From Methanococcoides methylutens (GTDB lineage Archaea; Halobacteriota; Methanosarcinia; Methanosarcinales; Methanosarcinaceae): a stretch of DNA of 64,000 bases. The stretch is from the NCBI RefSeq assembly GCF_000765475.1, contig NZ_JRHO01000009.1:434001-498000 (forward strand), given 5' to 3'. Below are positions 53,961 to 61,530 of this stretch, piece after piece (the stretch's first letter is position 1; every line of letters starts with the position of its first letter). The notes under the pieces were generated by a model, which did no database searches, had not been told where the DNA came from, and saw only the letters and a list, made by a program, of their open reading frames with translations. The translations under genes and the position numbers were made by a program.

Positions 53961-54740
53961 ATGGGTAAATGGATTGACTATCGTACTAAGCGAGGTAAGA
54001 GGATAAAAAAAGCTCGTGATACTGCTTCGAACTATGGTTCTAAAGCTGGATCAGCTGCTTCTGGTGCTGGTAGATCTGCTTGGAATGCTGGTTCGAGAGC
54101 TGGGTCATATGCTTCAAATGCTGGTCAGTCAGTTTCGAGAGCTGGGTCATATGCTTCAAATGCTGGTCAGTCAGTTTCGAGAGCTGGAAAGTATGCCTAT
54201 GGTGCCGGTGAACATTATTCCAAGAAGAAATACTTTGAAGCTTCTGGGTATGGGTATGCAGGTAGGTCCACTATCAATCGTGGTGGTCGTATTGTCTCAG
54301 GAATTGCAAGAGCTACTGAAAATACTGCAGGTGCTGTATCTGGTAGCTGGACTCAGATGTCATGGAAGTTGAGAGGTCTCTTGGCGTTTGTTCTTGCATT
54401 TGCGATCTTCTTCATTCCGTTCGGTGCATTTCAGTATGCAGGATGGGGTCTGTATTTATCAATGGCTTGGATCATCAATGGTTTCTATTGGTTCATAGCC
54501 ACTATCATGAATGCAATTCTCAATGTTTTCATATCTTCGATAGATACCATCTTCCAGTATGTCACTGAGCACGTAGGCGGTACTTACCAGTCTTTGGAAT
54601 CATGGACGCTTACCACAGGAACACTACTGAACCCGGACAGCTTTAAACCTACTGAGTTCGATACTCGCTATCTTGCACAATGGGTTTTTGACAACTTTGG
54701 AAATGTGTTCCAGGACATGTACGACTATATTAAGCGGTGA
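53961..54740 (+). CDS. Membrane protein with basic Gly/Ala/Ser/Tyr repeat N-terminus
   Basis: 259 aa. Residues 1-110 are basic and low in complexity (WIDYRTKRGKRIKKARD, then repeats of AGSYASNAGQSVSR), suited to binding DNA or coating a membrane. Two or three transmembrane segments follow (about 138-160, 163-190), then a soluble C-terminal domain (SLESWTLTTGTLLNPDSF). A 42-bp tandem duplication lies in the N-terminus. A virion or assembly protein is likely from context; no homologue recognised. Confidence 0.7.
   Translation: MGKWIDYRTKRGKRIKKARDTASNYGSKAGSAASGAGRSAWNAGSRAGSYASNAGQSVSRAGSYASNAGQSVSRAGKYAYGAGEHYSKKKYFEASGYGYAGRSTINRGGRIVSGIARATENTAGAVSGSWTQMSWKLRGLLAFVLAFAIFFIPFGAFQYAGWGLYLSMAWIINGFYWFIATIMNAILNVFISSIDTIFQYVTEHVGGTYQSLESWTLTTGTLLNPDSFKPTEFDTRYLAQWVFDNFGNVFQDMYDYIKR
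54092..54187 (+). repeat. 42-bp tandem repeat inside the 259-aa gene
   Basis: Two identical 42-bp copies (54092-54133, 54134-54175) plus the first 12 bp of a third (TTCGAGAGCTGG). Each encodes 14 residues (AGSYASNAGQSVSR in phase). Exact identity means a recent slippage or duplication event. Confidence 0.9.
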
Positions 54741-54744
54741 TATT

Positions 54745-55428
54745 ATGAGTGTCACCAATTTTTCTTTTTTTAATGTTGCTTATGCTACGATTGCACCTTA
54801 TCTTCTGCCTATAATAGCGGTGGTCGTTGGTCTGTTCCTGATATTATCTCTTACAACTTCTTATGTCTATACTGGGGATACGATTCAGGATCGTTTTGAA
54901 TCAATGATTGATATATTCAGCAATTTCTTCGGGTCCATAATCGATTCTGTTAAAAATGGATTCAATAATGTTATGGATGCTATCAAAGGTCTGATTCCTT
55001 CCATGGATGATATTTGGGAAGGCCTGAAGGATCGTGTAATGTCATATGTTCCAGATTTGTCTGGTATCTGGGATGAAATTAAAGGCAATGTGCAAATGAT
55101 GATTGATTATGCTGTTCCTACTATGAACGATATCTGGACATTCATCCAGGACAAGATCGATTCGACTTATGATTTTGTGGGTCAGACTAAGGACCAGATT
55201 GAAAATGTTGTGATGGACACTATTAACGACTACTTCATAGCAGAGGGCCTTGATCCGCTGTTTGATTGGATGGCAGATTATCAATGGAACTATAATGCCA
55301 GTCTTTTGAGTAATCTGTGGGATGGTACTGAAGCACTTACTGAAGCAATTATTCGCAGGATTCCTGGGATGGATTGGATAATAGATAATGCGACATCTAT
55401 CGAGGGTTATTTGGATAAATATATTTGA
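54745..55428 (+). CDS. Membrane protein with amphipathic-helix repeat region
   Basis: 227 aa from ATG 54745. One or two N-terminal transmembrane helices (about 8-42), then about 180 residues of amphipathic helices with repeating pattern (FNNVMDAIKGLIPSMDDIWEGLKDRV; YVPDLSGIWDEIKGNVQM; YAVPTMNDIWTFIQDKID). The three MDDIW/LSGIW/MNDIW units suggest an internal repeat. Looks like a virion-associated or membrane-remodelling protein; unknown family. Confidence 0.7.
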   Translation: MSVTNFSFFNVAYATIAPYLLPIIAVVVGLFLILSLTTSYVYTGDTIQDRFESMIDIFSNFFGSIIDSVKNGFNNVMDAIKGLIPSMDDIWEGLKDRVMSYVPDLSGIWDEIKGNVQMMIDYAVPTMNDIWTFIQDKIDSTYDFVGQTKDQIENVVMDTINDYFIAEGLDPLFDWMADYQWNYNASLLSNLWDGTEALTEAIIRRIPGMDWIIDNATSIEGYLDKYI

Positions 55429-55436
55429 GGTGGAAA

Positions 55437-55670
55437 ATGAGAATACCAAAATTCAAATTGTTAGGTGGAATTGTCCTGGTACTTGTTGCCAGTTTTCTTC
55501 CTTCTGTTTTTTTAACTGATGTATTAAGCAGTACTACTGATACCGTCATTGGTGGTTTTAATCTCGCTGGTGTGGCTGTTCAATTTGGTGTTATCTTGAT
55601 TGGTGCTGTAGGTGCAAGTATGATAAAAGATACCCTTCTTCGTGACAGGGGTAATAAACGGAGGTATTGA
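55437..55670 (+). CDS. 77-aa coat-protein-like membrane protein
   Basis: ATG 55437 with GAGGTGG upstream. Basic start (MRIPKFK), first hydrophobic helix (8-27), a short polar loop (LSSTTDTVIGG), second helix (44-62) and a basic tail KDTLLRDRGNKRRY. Processing after the first helix would leave a short helix with a positive C-terminus, the design of inovirus major coat proteins whose tails contact DNA. The tail GNKRRY matches the end of the spike-like protein (SGNRRY). Confidence 0.7.
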   Translation: MRIPKFKLLGGIVLVLVASFLPSVFLTDVLSSTTDTVIGGFNLAGVAVQFGVILIGAVGASMIKDTLLRDRGNKRRY

Positions 55671-56306
55671 ATGCAGTATCAAAAGCGGTATATTGTGTTG
55701 GGTATTGCGTTTCTTTTACTCTCTGTGGTCCTGTATTCTATGCCAGTGAGTGCGTTGGAGGACGTGGATCTAAATAGATCAGTGCAATCTGAGAACATGA
55801 CAGAACCTGATGTGTTCCAGGACAAAGGTCGATCTGATGTCCAGGTCATTTCATCATATCTGAATAATCCGATACATCCGGCATTGAGAAGTTCTGATAA
55901 TATCCTCTACAATGATATTGATTTCTATATTTATTCTGAAGATCTTCAGGATTATAAGATTTCGATCTATGTTAATTCCCTGGAAGATCCTCACGTCATG
56001 GAAGGTCAGACATCATTTGTGGCTGTGGAAAACTTCATGGTTCCTGAAGGAGTCAAGAAGATCCGGAAGATCGTTGTTCTCGTAGGTCCTGAAAAATATG
56101 AATGGCAAAATGTCAAGATCATGCACAAGGCCATTGATGAGGAAACTGTTTATTCCTCTCCTGAAGCTGAGATCACTAAAAAAGAGATGTGGCTTAAATC
56201 TGCTCAGTCCTTTGCTGGTGGTGTCGTTGCTGCTGTTGTCTTTGTGTTCCTTTTCTGGAAGTTCTGGAAACATCATTTAGAACATGAGATTCAGGAGGTC
56301 ATTTAA
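55671..56306 (+). CDS. Secreted protein with C-terminal anchor
   Basis: 211 aa, starting directly after the stop of the coat-like gene. Signal peptide (YIVLGIAFLLLSVVLYSMPVSA), an external domain of about 140 residues with EDLQDYKISIYVNSLEDPHVM and GPEKYEWQNVKIMHKAID, then a transmembrane helix (about 182-200) and HHLEHEIQEVI tail. Overlaps the next gene by one base. Minor virion or receptor-contact protein candidate. Confidence 0.7.
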   Translation: MQYQKRYIVLGIAFLLLSVVLYSMPVSALEDVDLNRSVQSENMTEPDVFQDKGRSDVQVISSYLNNPIHPALRSSDNILYNDIDFYIYSEDLQDYKISIYVNSLEDPHVMEGQTSFVAVENFMVPEGVKKIRKIVVLVGPEKYEWQNVKIMHKAIDEETVYSSPEAEITKKEMWLKSAQSFAGGVVAAVVFVFLFWKFWKHHLEHEIQEVI

Positions 56307-57031
56307 TGCCAGAAATTGAAACTGATCAGGAATATGAGGTCGTGGAACAAAAAAGCATTACTGTGACTGCTTCCCAGTTCTATCATGACTTTAAAGATGC
56401 TCTGAAAAAGCTATTTATCGGTATTCTTGGAGCCGTTGCTCTTTTTGTACTCTGGAAACTCTTTTCTTTCTGGTTCTTCGCTGGTCTTGTTGTTTCGTCT
56501 ATTCCTCTTGCTTGGTTTGTGATCCATGTTACAAAAGTTCCTCGAACTCTTGTCATGAGTATGCATGTAGCTGATGGTGAGGACGATGCTGACTATTTCG
56601 CCCTGTATGCTATACCTGATCATATGCTGGAACGGTTCAAGCGTACAGGCTCGGATTTCTACTATATCACAACCATTGAGGGTACTCAAGTAGCTGTGTG
56701 TGATTCTCTGGACTTTGAAGAATGGACCATTAAAACTCCCTGGTTCACTGAGTTCTCAAATCTGGAATTCTTCCGATCAAAACTGTCTTTCCTGAAACTT
56801 CGGAAAATGCTCGAAGAGGAGATCCGGACAAATTCAGATCTTAGGGCTGCCTTTTCTGCCAGGGTAGAAGCTGGTGTATCTGAACGTCTGAATGTTCATT
56901 GGGATAATTTTGATAAGATCATGTCTGAGCCTGAACTTAATTCCGGCCAGGGCCTTGATTCTGTCCTTGAAGATCGATATGATCCTAAAACTGAACAACA
57001 ACTTTCTGAGGTTGAAAATGTCGCTGTCTGA
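56306..57031 (+). CDS. Membrane protein with long cytoplasmic domain
   Basis: 241 aa. Two adjacent transmembrane helices (about 33-50 and 53-75), then a cytoplasmic domain of about 165 residues (RTLVMSMHVADGEDDADYFALYAIPDHML; ending in acidic VENVAV). It overlaps the ATPase gene by 14 bp. Position right before the ATPase suggests a membrane partner for it, as in assembly/secretion machines. No family recognised. Confidence 0.7.
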   Translation: MPEIETDQEYEVVEQKSITVTASQFYHDFKDALKKLFIGILGAVALFVLWKLFSFWFFAGLVVSSIPLAWFVIHVTKVPRTLVMSMHVADGEDDADYFALYAIPDHMLERFKRTGSDFYYITTIEGTQVAVCDSLDFEEWTIKTPWFTEFSNLEFFRSKLSFLKLRKMLEEEIRTNSDLRAAFSARVEAGVSERLNVHWDNFDKIMSEPELNSGQGLDSVLEDRYDPKTEQQLSEVENVAV

Positions 57032-57665
57032 CTTCCTGCATGATCTTTGCTATGGCTACGGTTCATATCTGGCGTTTGGATCCATTCGCCAGGGTAAAAC
57101 CGGTCTAATAATGCGCATGGTTGATATAATTCATGAAGAAAATCCCGATAGGCCTGTATATTTTCACAAGTTCCCCAGGACTAAAATGCATCTCCTGCCG
57201 GATTGGGTGGAGATCGTTAATAATGTCGATGATGTTCCAAAAGGTGCTGTATTGGTAAAGGATGATTCCGGTCTTAATGATGATGTTAATGCTAAGTCTT
57301 CCAGGTCCGCTGATGCTAAACAGTGGGCTCGTTTCCTTGCTGTCATGGGTCAGAGGCGTATAACTCTCTTGATGACTATCCAGAATACTGCTATTGTCTC
57401 CCTGGACTCTTTCAGGTTTGGTTATATCAATATGTTCTTTAAACGCTATGATGAAGTATCCAGAACCTTTGAGCGTTCCGAATTCCAGGCCGTTATTAAT
57501 CCTGTTCAAAAAATGTTTGATCGTAGAGTCTCCAAAGGCTTTGATTCCAAAAGGCTTTCCTATGTATTCTCTCCCCACTTCCACGGCTGGATAGAAAATG
57601 ATCTTCCTTCTTGGTGGTCTCAAGATTTATCTGAAGCATTCGATGAGGTGAAACTTAATGTCTAA
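57018..57665 (+). CDS. P-loop ATPase of Zot/FtsK-like morphogenesis type
   Basis: 215 aa from ATG 57018 (GAGG 57009-57012). Walker A GSIRQGKTG (about residues 20-28), Walker B GAVLVKDDSGLN (about 75-86), a sensor-like LLMTIQNTAIVSLD, and an aromatic C-terminus (FSPHFHGWIENDLPSWW). The pattern (P-loop very near the N-terminus, short domain, association with RCR Rep and small coat-like membrane proteins) matches Zot/pI-type assembly ATPases of filamentous viruses and small packaging ATPases. Weak family identity; role inferred. Confidence 0.72.
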   Translation: MSLSDFLHDLCYGYGSYLAFGSIRQGKTGLIMRMVDIIHEENPDRPVYFHKFPRTKMHLLPDWVEIVNNVDDVPKGAVLVKDDSGLNDDVNAKSSRSADAKQWARFLAVMGQRRITLLMTIQNTAIVSLDSFRFGYINMFFKRYDEVSRTFERSEFQAVINPVQKMFDRRVSKGFDSKRLSYVFSPHFHGWIENDLPSWWSQDLSEAFDEVKLNV

Positions 57666-57837
57666 AGTTCTTTTTCTTTCTTTTCTTTATATTGTCTTAA
57701 TCTCTTCTTTGGCTTGTCCTCTCTTAGCTTTTGTTCGTTCTACTGAAGGGTTTGTCTCTATCCTTCTAAGTCTATTCTCAATTGCTTTCCTCTACTACTC
57801 TTTTGTTTGGTATATTCGCTTAGTTTCGAGGTGTTAA
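57658..57837 (+). CDS. 59-aa two-helix membrane protein
   Basis: ATG 57658 overlaps the ATPase end; GAGGTG upstream. Two hydrophobic helices (about 3-22 and 32-52) joined by FVRSTEGF. Overlap and ribosome site support coding. Possible holin-like or accessory membrane protein; unknown. Confidence 0.55.
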   Translation: MSKVLFLSFLYIVLISSLACPLLAFVRSTEGFVSILLSLFSIAFLYYSFVWYIRLVSRC

Positions 57838-57839
57838 CT

Positions 57840-58121
57840 ATGTCTGATACATTACCTGAAAAGTTCTTACAAGTTCGTATTAACGAAATTGCAGCCGCTG
57901 ATCTTGTCCGTCAGGATCCAGACTCTAAAGATCTTGCCTTTAACTCTCATGGTGAATTGGTTTCATATCTGGATTCCTTGGGAATTAAAAATAAGGCCTT
58001 CCTGCGATATCGTGATAAGGTCCAGAGACTGGGTCGGGTTAAAGCCCTGGAACAATCCGGATTTATCTCTCGTGTAGCTGCTGCTACTGCTCATATCGAT
58101 GACGATGTCCATAAAATATGA
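57840..58121 (+). CDS. 93-aa helical soluble protein
   Basis: ATG 57840 (GAGGTG 6-11 nt upstream), 2 bp after the previous stop. Predicted helical: LPEKFLQVRINEIAAADLV, HGELVSYLDSLGIKNKAFLRYRDKVQRLGRVKALEQ. A basic middle might bind DNA. Last gene of the plus-strand structural unit. No family recognised. Confidence 0.65.
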   Translation: MSDTLPEKFLQVRINEIAAADLVRQDPDSKDLAFNSHGELVSYLDSLGIKNKAFLRYRDKVQRLGRVKALEQSGFISRVAAATAHIDDDVHKI

Positions 58122-58424
58122 TCAACCTCCCTGCCGGCGTCGGCTATGTCCGACCCGGCTGTCTTGGCTGTCTTTATTCACATTCGTGTTACTCGAAAAA
58201 ATGTCTTTTTTCATTACTGAAATGTCACTATCTCTGTTGATGCTGTTTTTAAAATTGGCCAGGATCCTGATCTTGCAGCTGCAGGAAGATCCGGAACAAC
58301 GATGAATTCTTCATTCGTGTTACTCTGTATTGTTGTTCTTTGACCAGCTCCACCATACCCTATCCTTGAAAGCGCAGAGCATCGTTGCATCGTGTCTTGG
58401 AACAAGACCACAGTCGTGTATGTA
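58122..58424. other. Gap between structural genes and integrase
   Basis: About 300 bp between the plus-strand structural unit and the integrase stop. It contains a GC-rich hairpin (CTGCCGGCGTCGG and CCGACCCGGCTG, 58131-58161), likely the terminator of the structural operon, followed by module B. Confidence 0.5.
58177..58325 (+). repeat. Non-coding module B (copy of module A at 51864-52014)
   Basis: TTCACATTCGTGTTACTC (58177-58194), GCAGCTGCAGGAAGATCC at 58275, ATTCGTGTTACTC (58313-58325). Same order and spacing as module A. The two modules flank the 6.3-kb structural gene unit in direct orientation. The core GCAGCTGCAGGAA is also found at 49878-49890, at the start of rep. Confidence 0.75.
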
Positions 58425-59318
58425 TTACAGGAATAATTTCGGAATACATTTCTCGTATTCTTCTCTTACATGTTCCGGATCTATGTGGTTGTAGATCTGC
58501 CAGGCTTCTTTCTGCAGGGAGTCTCCTCTCAACCATTTGATATATTGGGGATCCATGCCAGCTCTGAATAATTCTGTTGTAAAAAAGTGCCTGAAACAAT
58601 GACAGGTTAGTCGTTGTTCAAGTGGGCCTCCGTGCTGATGCAGACCCAGTGCCAATGCATTTTTGGCTATAATCCTTCCTGGATCATCTTTGTGGATCCT
58701 CCCACCTCTTGAAGATATCCACAACCAGTGTGATTGTGCATTGCATTCTCTCCAGGACAAATGCTCTTCCATGATTTTGCTTAGTTCCTCATCCATGAAT
58801 ACAACTGTTCTGGATCTCTTCGCTTTGTCCTTCAGTCTGATCTCTTGTTTATCTAGGTCAATGTCCTTGGCCTGAAGGTCCAGAAGTTCCCCTCTTCTAA
58901 GTCCGGTCTTTGCTAGTGTTGTTATTAGAGCTCGTTCCTGAAGATCATTGGCCTGGTGTAAAAGATCCTTCATGTCCTGCACTGAAATGATCTGTCTCTT
59001 TTCTCCCTGGGAGATCTTCATCACGTGGCTTAGATATCTTTTCCTGAATTCCGGTATAGGGTTCTTCCTTATCAGTTTTTCAAATATTAAGAAATCGTAG
59101 AACGTGTTCAATGCTGCATAATATGAGTTGTATGTACTTGCTTTGTAGTTTCTCTTCTGCAGTGCGGCAAGATGCGCTCGTAATTCGCTCTGATCTATAG
59201 AAATAGGGTCATCTATTATCTCAAGGAAATCTTTTAGATGGCTTGCATATGTTGTTGTTGTGTGTTTGTGAAATCCTCTAATATCGCAATCAATAGCGAA
59301 CTCTTTTAAATAATCCAA
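58425..59318 (-). CDS. int: Tyrosine recombinase (integrase) of the element
   Basis: 297 aa. N-terminal SAM-like core-binding domain (1-95), then the catalytic domain. Catalytic residues in order: Arg141 in KTGLRRGEL, a Lys near 165-169 in KDKAKRSR, His240-x-x-Arg243 in HCFRHFF, and Tyr276 in QIYNHID. Single intact gene, not the split SSV type, transcribed toward the element interior from beside the tRNA. It should recombine the 15-bp core shared by attL and attR. Confidence 0.93.
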   Translation of the reverse strand: MDYLKEFAIDCDIRGFHKHTTTTYASHLKDFLEIIDDPISIDQSELRAHLAALQKRNYKASTYNSYYAALNTFYDFLIFEKLIRKNPIPEFRKRYLSHVMKISQGEKRQIISVQDMKDLLHQANDLQERALITTLAKTGLRRGELLDLQAKDIDLDKQEIRLKDKAKRSRTVVFMDEELSKIMEEHLSWRECNAQSHWLWISSRGGRIHKDDPGRIIAKNALALGLHQHGGPLEQRLTCHCFRHFFTTELFRAGMDPQYIKWLRGDSLQKEAWQIYNHIDPEHVREEYEKCIPKLFL

Positions 59319-59499
59319 ATACTATCACCGGCCGGTTTGATAGGTCGACTTCTAAAAGAATATTTGTGTTGTTCTTTTTGTGTACAATTGTGATAAAACG
59401 TGTACTTGGACTGGGGGATATCTAACGGCAAAATGTCCGTTTTGTGTAAAATATGTGTATTTGTGTATGTACAAAATCACGTTAGAAGAGGGTAGACAA
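59319..59499. promoter_or_regulatory. Integrase promoter and right att arm
   Basis: About 180 bp between int and the tRNA 3' end. It carries the inverted repeat AACGG-CAAAATGT-CCGTT (about 59427-59444) and several TGTGTA repeats, candidate arm sites for the integrase and its promoter region. TTTTTGTGTACAATTGTGATA lies near the int start. Confidence 0.45.
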
Positions 59500-59514
59500 G
59501 TGCTCCGATGGGGA
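59500..59514. repeat. attR core within the tRNA-Glu 3' end
   Basis: GTGCTCCGATGGGGA, identical to 49173-49187. It covers the acceptor 3' strand, discriminator and half the T-stem of the tRNA, which stays intact because the element brought a matching sequence. Confidence 0.85.
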
Positions 59515-59575
59515 TTCGAACCCCAGTCGCAGGAGTGAGAGTCCTGCATGATTGGCCGTGCTACACTATCGGAGC
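59501..59575 (-). tRNA. tRNA-Glu (CTC anticodon), CCA not encoded
   Basis: Acceptor GCTCCGA pairs with TCGGAGC; anticodon loop ACTCTCA gives CTC; T-arm TGGGGTTCGAATCCCCA. After the discriminator A the DNA reads CTTGTC instead of CCA, unlike the other tRNAs in the window, because the element replaced the 3' flank. Confidence 0.95.
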
Positions 59576-59660
59576 ACACGGTTTCGCGCTTTTCAGCACC
59601 CCCTAAAAGCAACCAATTATATTTATACTTATCGTCTAAAAAAGTAGTTGGAAGTTCGTT

Positions 59661-60908
59661 TTAAACGAACATTCCGAATGGTGCATTCACTTCTTCTTCC
59701 GATACGACCTTTTCGAATGCATCCATGAGGTCTTTCATGGTTATCATGTCGCCTCTTCTTCTCAGGACGAACATGCCTGCTTCCTTGACTATCACATTCA
59801 GGTCAGCACCACTAAGGCCGTCCGTCATGTTTGCGATCTTGGCGAGATCGAGGTCTTTTTCGAGGGTCATTTTCCTTGTGTGGATCTTCAGGATCTCTTC
59901 CCTTGCTTTCTCGTCCGGAAGTGGTACTTCGATTATACGGTCGAACCTTCCAGGGCGCAGGAGTGCCGGGTCAAGCAGGTCGATCCTGTTGGTTGCTGCA
60001 ATTATCTTTACATTACCACTGGGGTCGAATCCGTCCATCTCTGCCAGGAGTTGCAACATTGTTCGGTTCACTTCTGCAGAGCCGGTTGTACCGTCGTGGG
60101 TACGCATACCTCCGACTGCATCGATCTCATCGATGAACAGTATTGACGGGGACTTCTCCCTTGCCAGCTGGAACACATCCTTGACAAGTCTTGCGCCCTC
60201 TCCGATGAACTTCTGTACAAGGTCTGAACCTGACATGCGGATGAATGTAGCATTTGCTCTTGATGCAACTGCCTTTGCTATCAGTGTCTTACCTGTTCCC
60301 GGGTTTCCGTACATGAGAACTCCGCTTGGTGGTTCTATTCCTATGTTCTCGAAAAGTTCCGGTTCGGTCAGCGGAAGTTCAACTGATTCGATGACTTCCT
60401 TGAGAACATCGTCAAGGCCGCCGATCATATCATAGTCGATGCCTGGTGAATTGATAAGTTCCATGACCTGGGCACGTACGTCTGCTGCCTTACTGATCGT
60501 GGATATGATGGAAAATGCTGCATTAATGCTCACGCGCATGCCTGGCTCAATAATGCCTTCCATTCCAGGTGGCACTCTTGTCATAACCTCCTGGTTGTTG
60601 CCATGCTGCCTCAGAAGCACCATGTCGTCATCCACTTCCATGACACTGGCAATGAACAGTGGTGGTGTGGTGAGGTGGTCCAATTGCTCCTTCAGTTTCT
60701 CTATTTCTGAAAGATACTTGTTAGCCATCATGTTGGCTTCAAGGAGCTTTGCTTTCATAGTTTCGTTCTGGACCTTCAGGACCTCATTCTCGTTGAGTAT
60801 CGACTGGACGTCCATGTCTTCAACTTCTTCTGCTTCGCGGGTTACTTTGTCGGAATTCATGTCCGGTACATCATTTCCCGTTGATGATCCTGCACTTACG
60901 TCGGTCAT
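59661..60908 (-). CDS. pan: Proteasome-activating nucleotidase (PAN)
   Basis: 415 aa, full length. N-terminal coiled coil (about 28-75; ENEVLKVQNETMKAKLLEAN), OB domain (about 75-150), AAA+ domain with Walker A GNPGTGKTL, Walker B ILFIDEIDAVGG, the pore-loop RMSGSDLVQKFIGEGARL and arginine finger block RPGRFDR. It unfolds substrates for the 20S proteasome. The C-terminus is GMFV; the usual hydrophobic-Tyr-X gate-opening motif has Phe in the Tyr position. Confidence 0.96.
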   Translation of the reverse strand: MTDVSAGSSTGNDVPDMNSDKVTREAEEVEDMDVQSILNENEVLKVQNETMKAKLLEANMMANKYLSEIEKLKEQLDHLTTPPLFIASVMEVDDDMVLLRQHGNNQEVMTRVPPGMEGIIEPGMRVSINAAFSIISTISKAADVRAQVMELINSPGIDYDMIGGLDDVLKEVIESVELPLTEPELFENIGIEPPSGVLMYGNPGTGKTLIAKAVASRANATFIRMSGSDLVQKFIGEGARLVKDVFQLAREKSPSILFIDEIDAVGGMRTHDGTTGSAEVNRTMLQLLAEMDGFDPSGNVKIIAATNRIDLLDPALLRPGRFDRIIEVPLPDEKAREEILKIHTRKMTLEKDLDLAKIANMTDGLSGADLNVIVKEAGMFVLRRRGDMITMKDLMDAFEKVVSEEEVNAPFGMFV

Positions 60909-61530
60909 GTTTCGTTCTTATAAACATCATGTAATATAAAAGCAACTGACTGGGGCAATAATGGTTTGTGCGGCAGGTGTTTGGATCGTTTCTGGATTAA
61001 GTCTGGATCAATTTTCCTTTTCTTTTAAGACCTTATTTTTAATTTAAGAATATTCTATACATTTTATGCAGTTAAATATGAGTAATTATCTTTATTTTAT
61101 ATTATGATGGCTTTATAACTTTTTATTTTGTTTTTAGGTAGATAATCACAGTAAAAAGTATATGAAAACAAACCCCTTTACTTCCACTGGAGTCTTAACT
61201 ATAATACGTTGTGATTTCGGATTTTCTTGTTTTTAGACACGTAATTTGGGTATTTTTTAAAGCGTTTTTATGTGCTTTTTATTAAAAATAAGTGTTTTAA
61301 AAGCTTTAATTTAGTATAATACAGATAATGACTTATATTTTAATGCTAACTTTTATATATCATTAAGTATAATGGATATATTGCAGTTCAAATCAATTGT
61401 ACTATCACGGTACAAATCGATTTCATGAAACTGTATTCACATAAAAGCTGAGCCATTATCTGAGGGGATGAATGGTTTGTGAATCCACCGATCTGAGGGG
61501 ATGGATGGATCCGCTGCAGAGGCGTAGAAG
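60909..61530. other. Intergenic region with an 18-bp direct repeat
   Basis: About 620 bp, mostly AT-rich, with the pan promoter at the left (minus strand) and the promoter of the Gln-rich protein gene at the right. ATCTGAGGGGATGAATGG (61458-61475) and ATCTGAGGGGATGGATGG (61491-61508) are direct repeats 33 bp apart just upstream of the gene at 61531; both contain a GAGGGGATG that looks like a ribosome site plus start. Confidence 0.6.

Larger units (their letters stand above)
49173..59514. mobile_element. Integrated provirus-like element in tRNA-Glu (about 10.3 kb)
   Basis: Bounded by the 15-bp direct repeat GTGCTCCGATGGGGA (49173-49187 and 59500-59514). The right copy is the 3' end of an intact tRNA-Glu gene and the left copy is a detached 3' fragment. 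Contents, left to right: small DNA-binding ORFs and an HUH Rep (+), zinc and winged-helix proteins, a run of ten small membrane or secreted proteins and a P-loop ATPase (all +), then a tyrosine integrase (-) next to the tRNA. No capsid protein is recognised. Gene order and size fit pleolipovirus- or inovirus-like proviruses. Confidence 0.88.
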
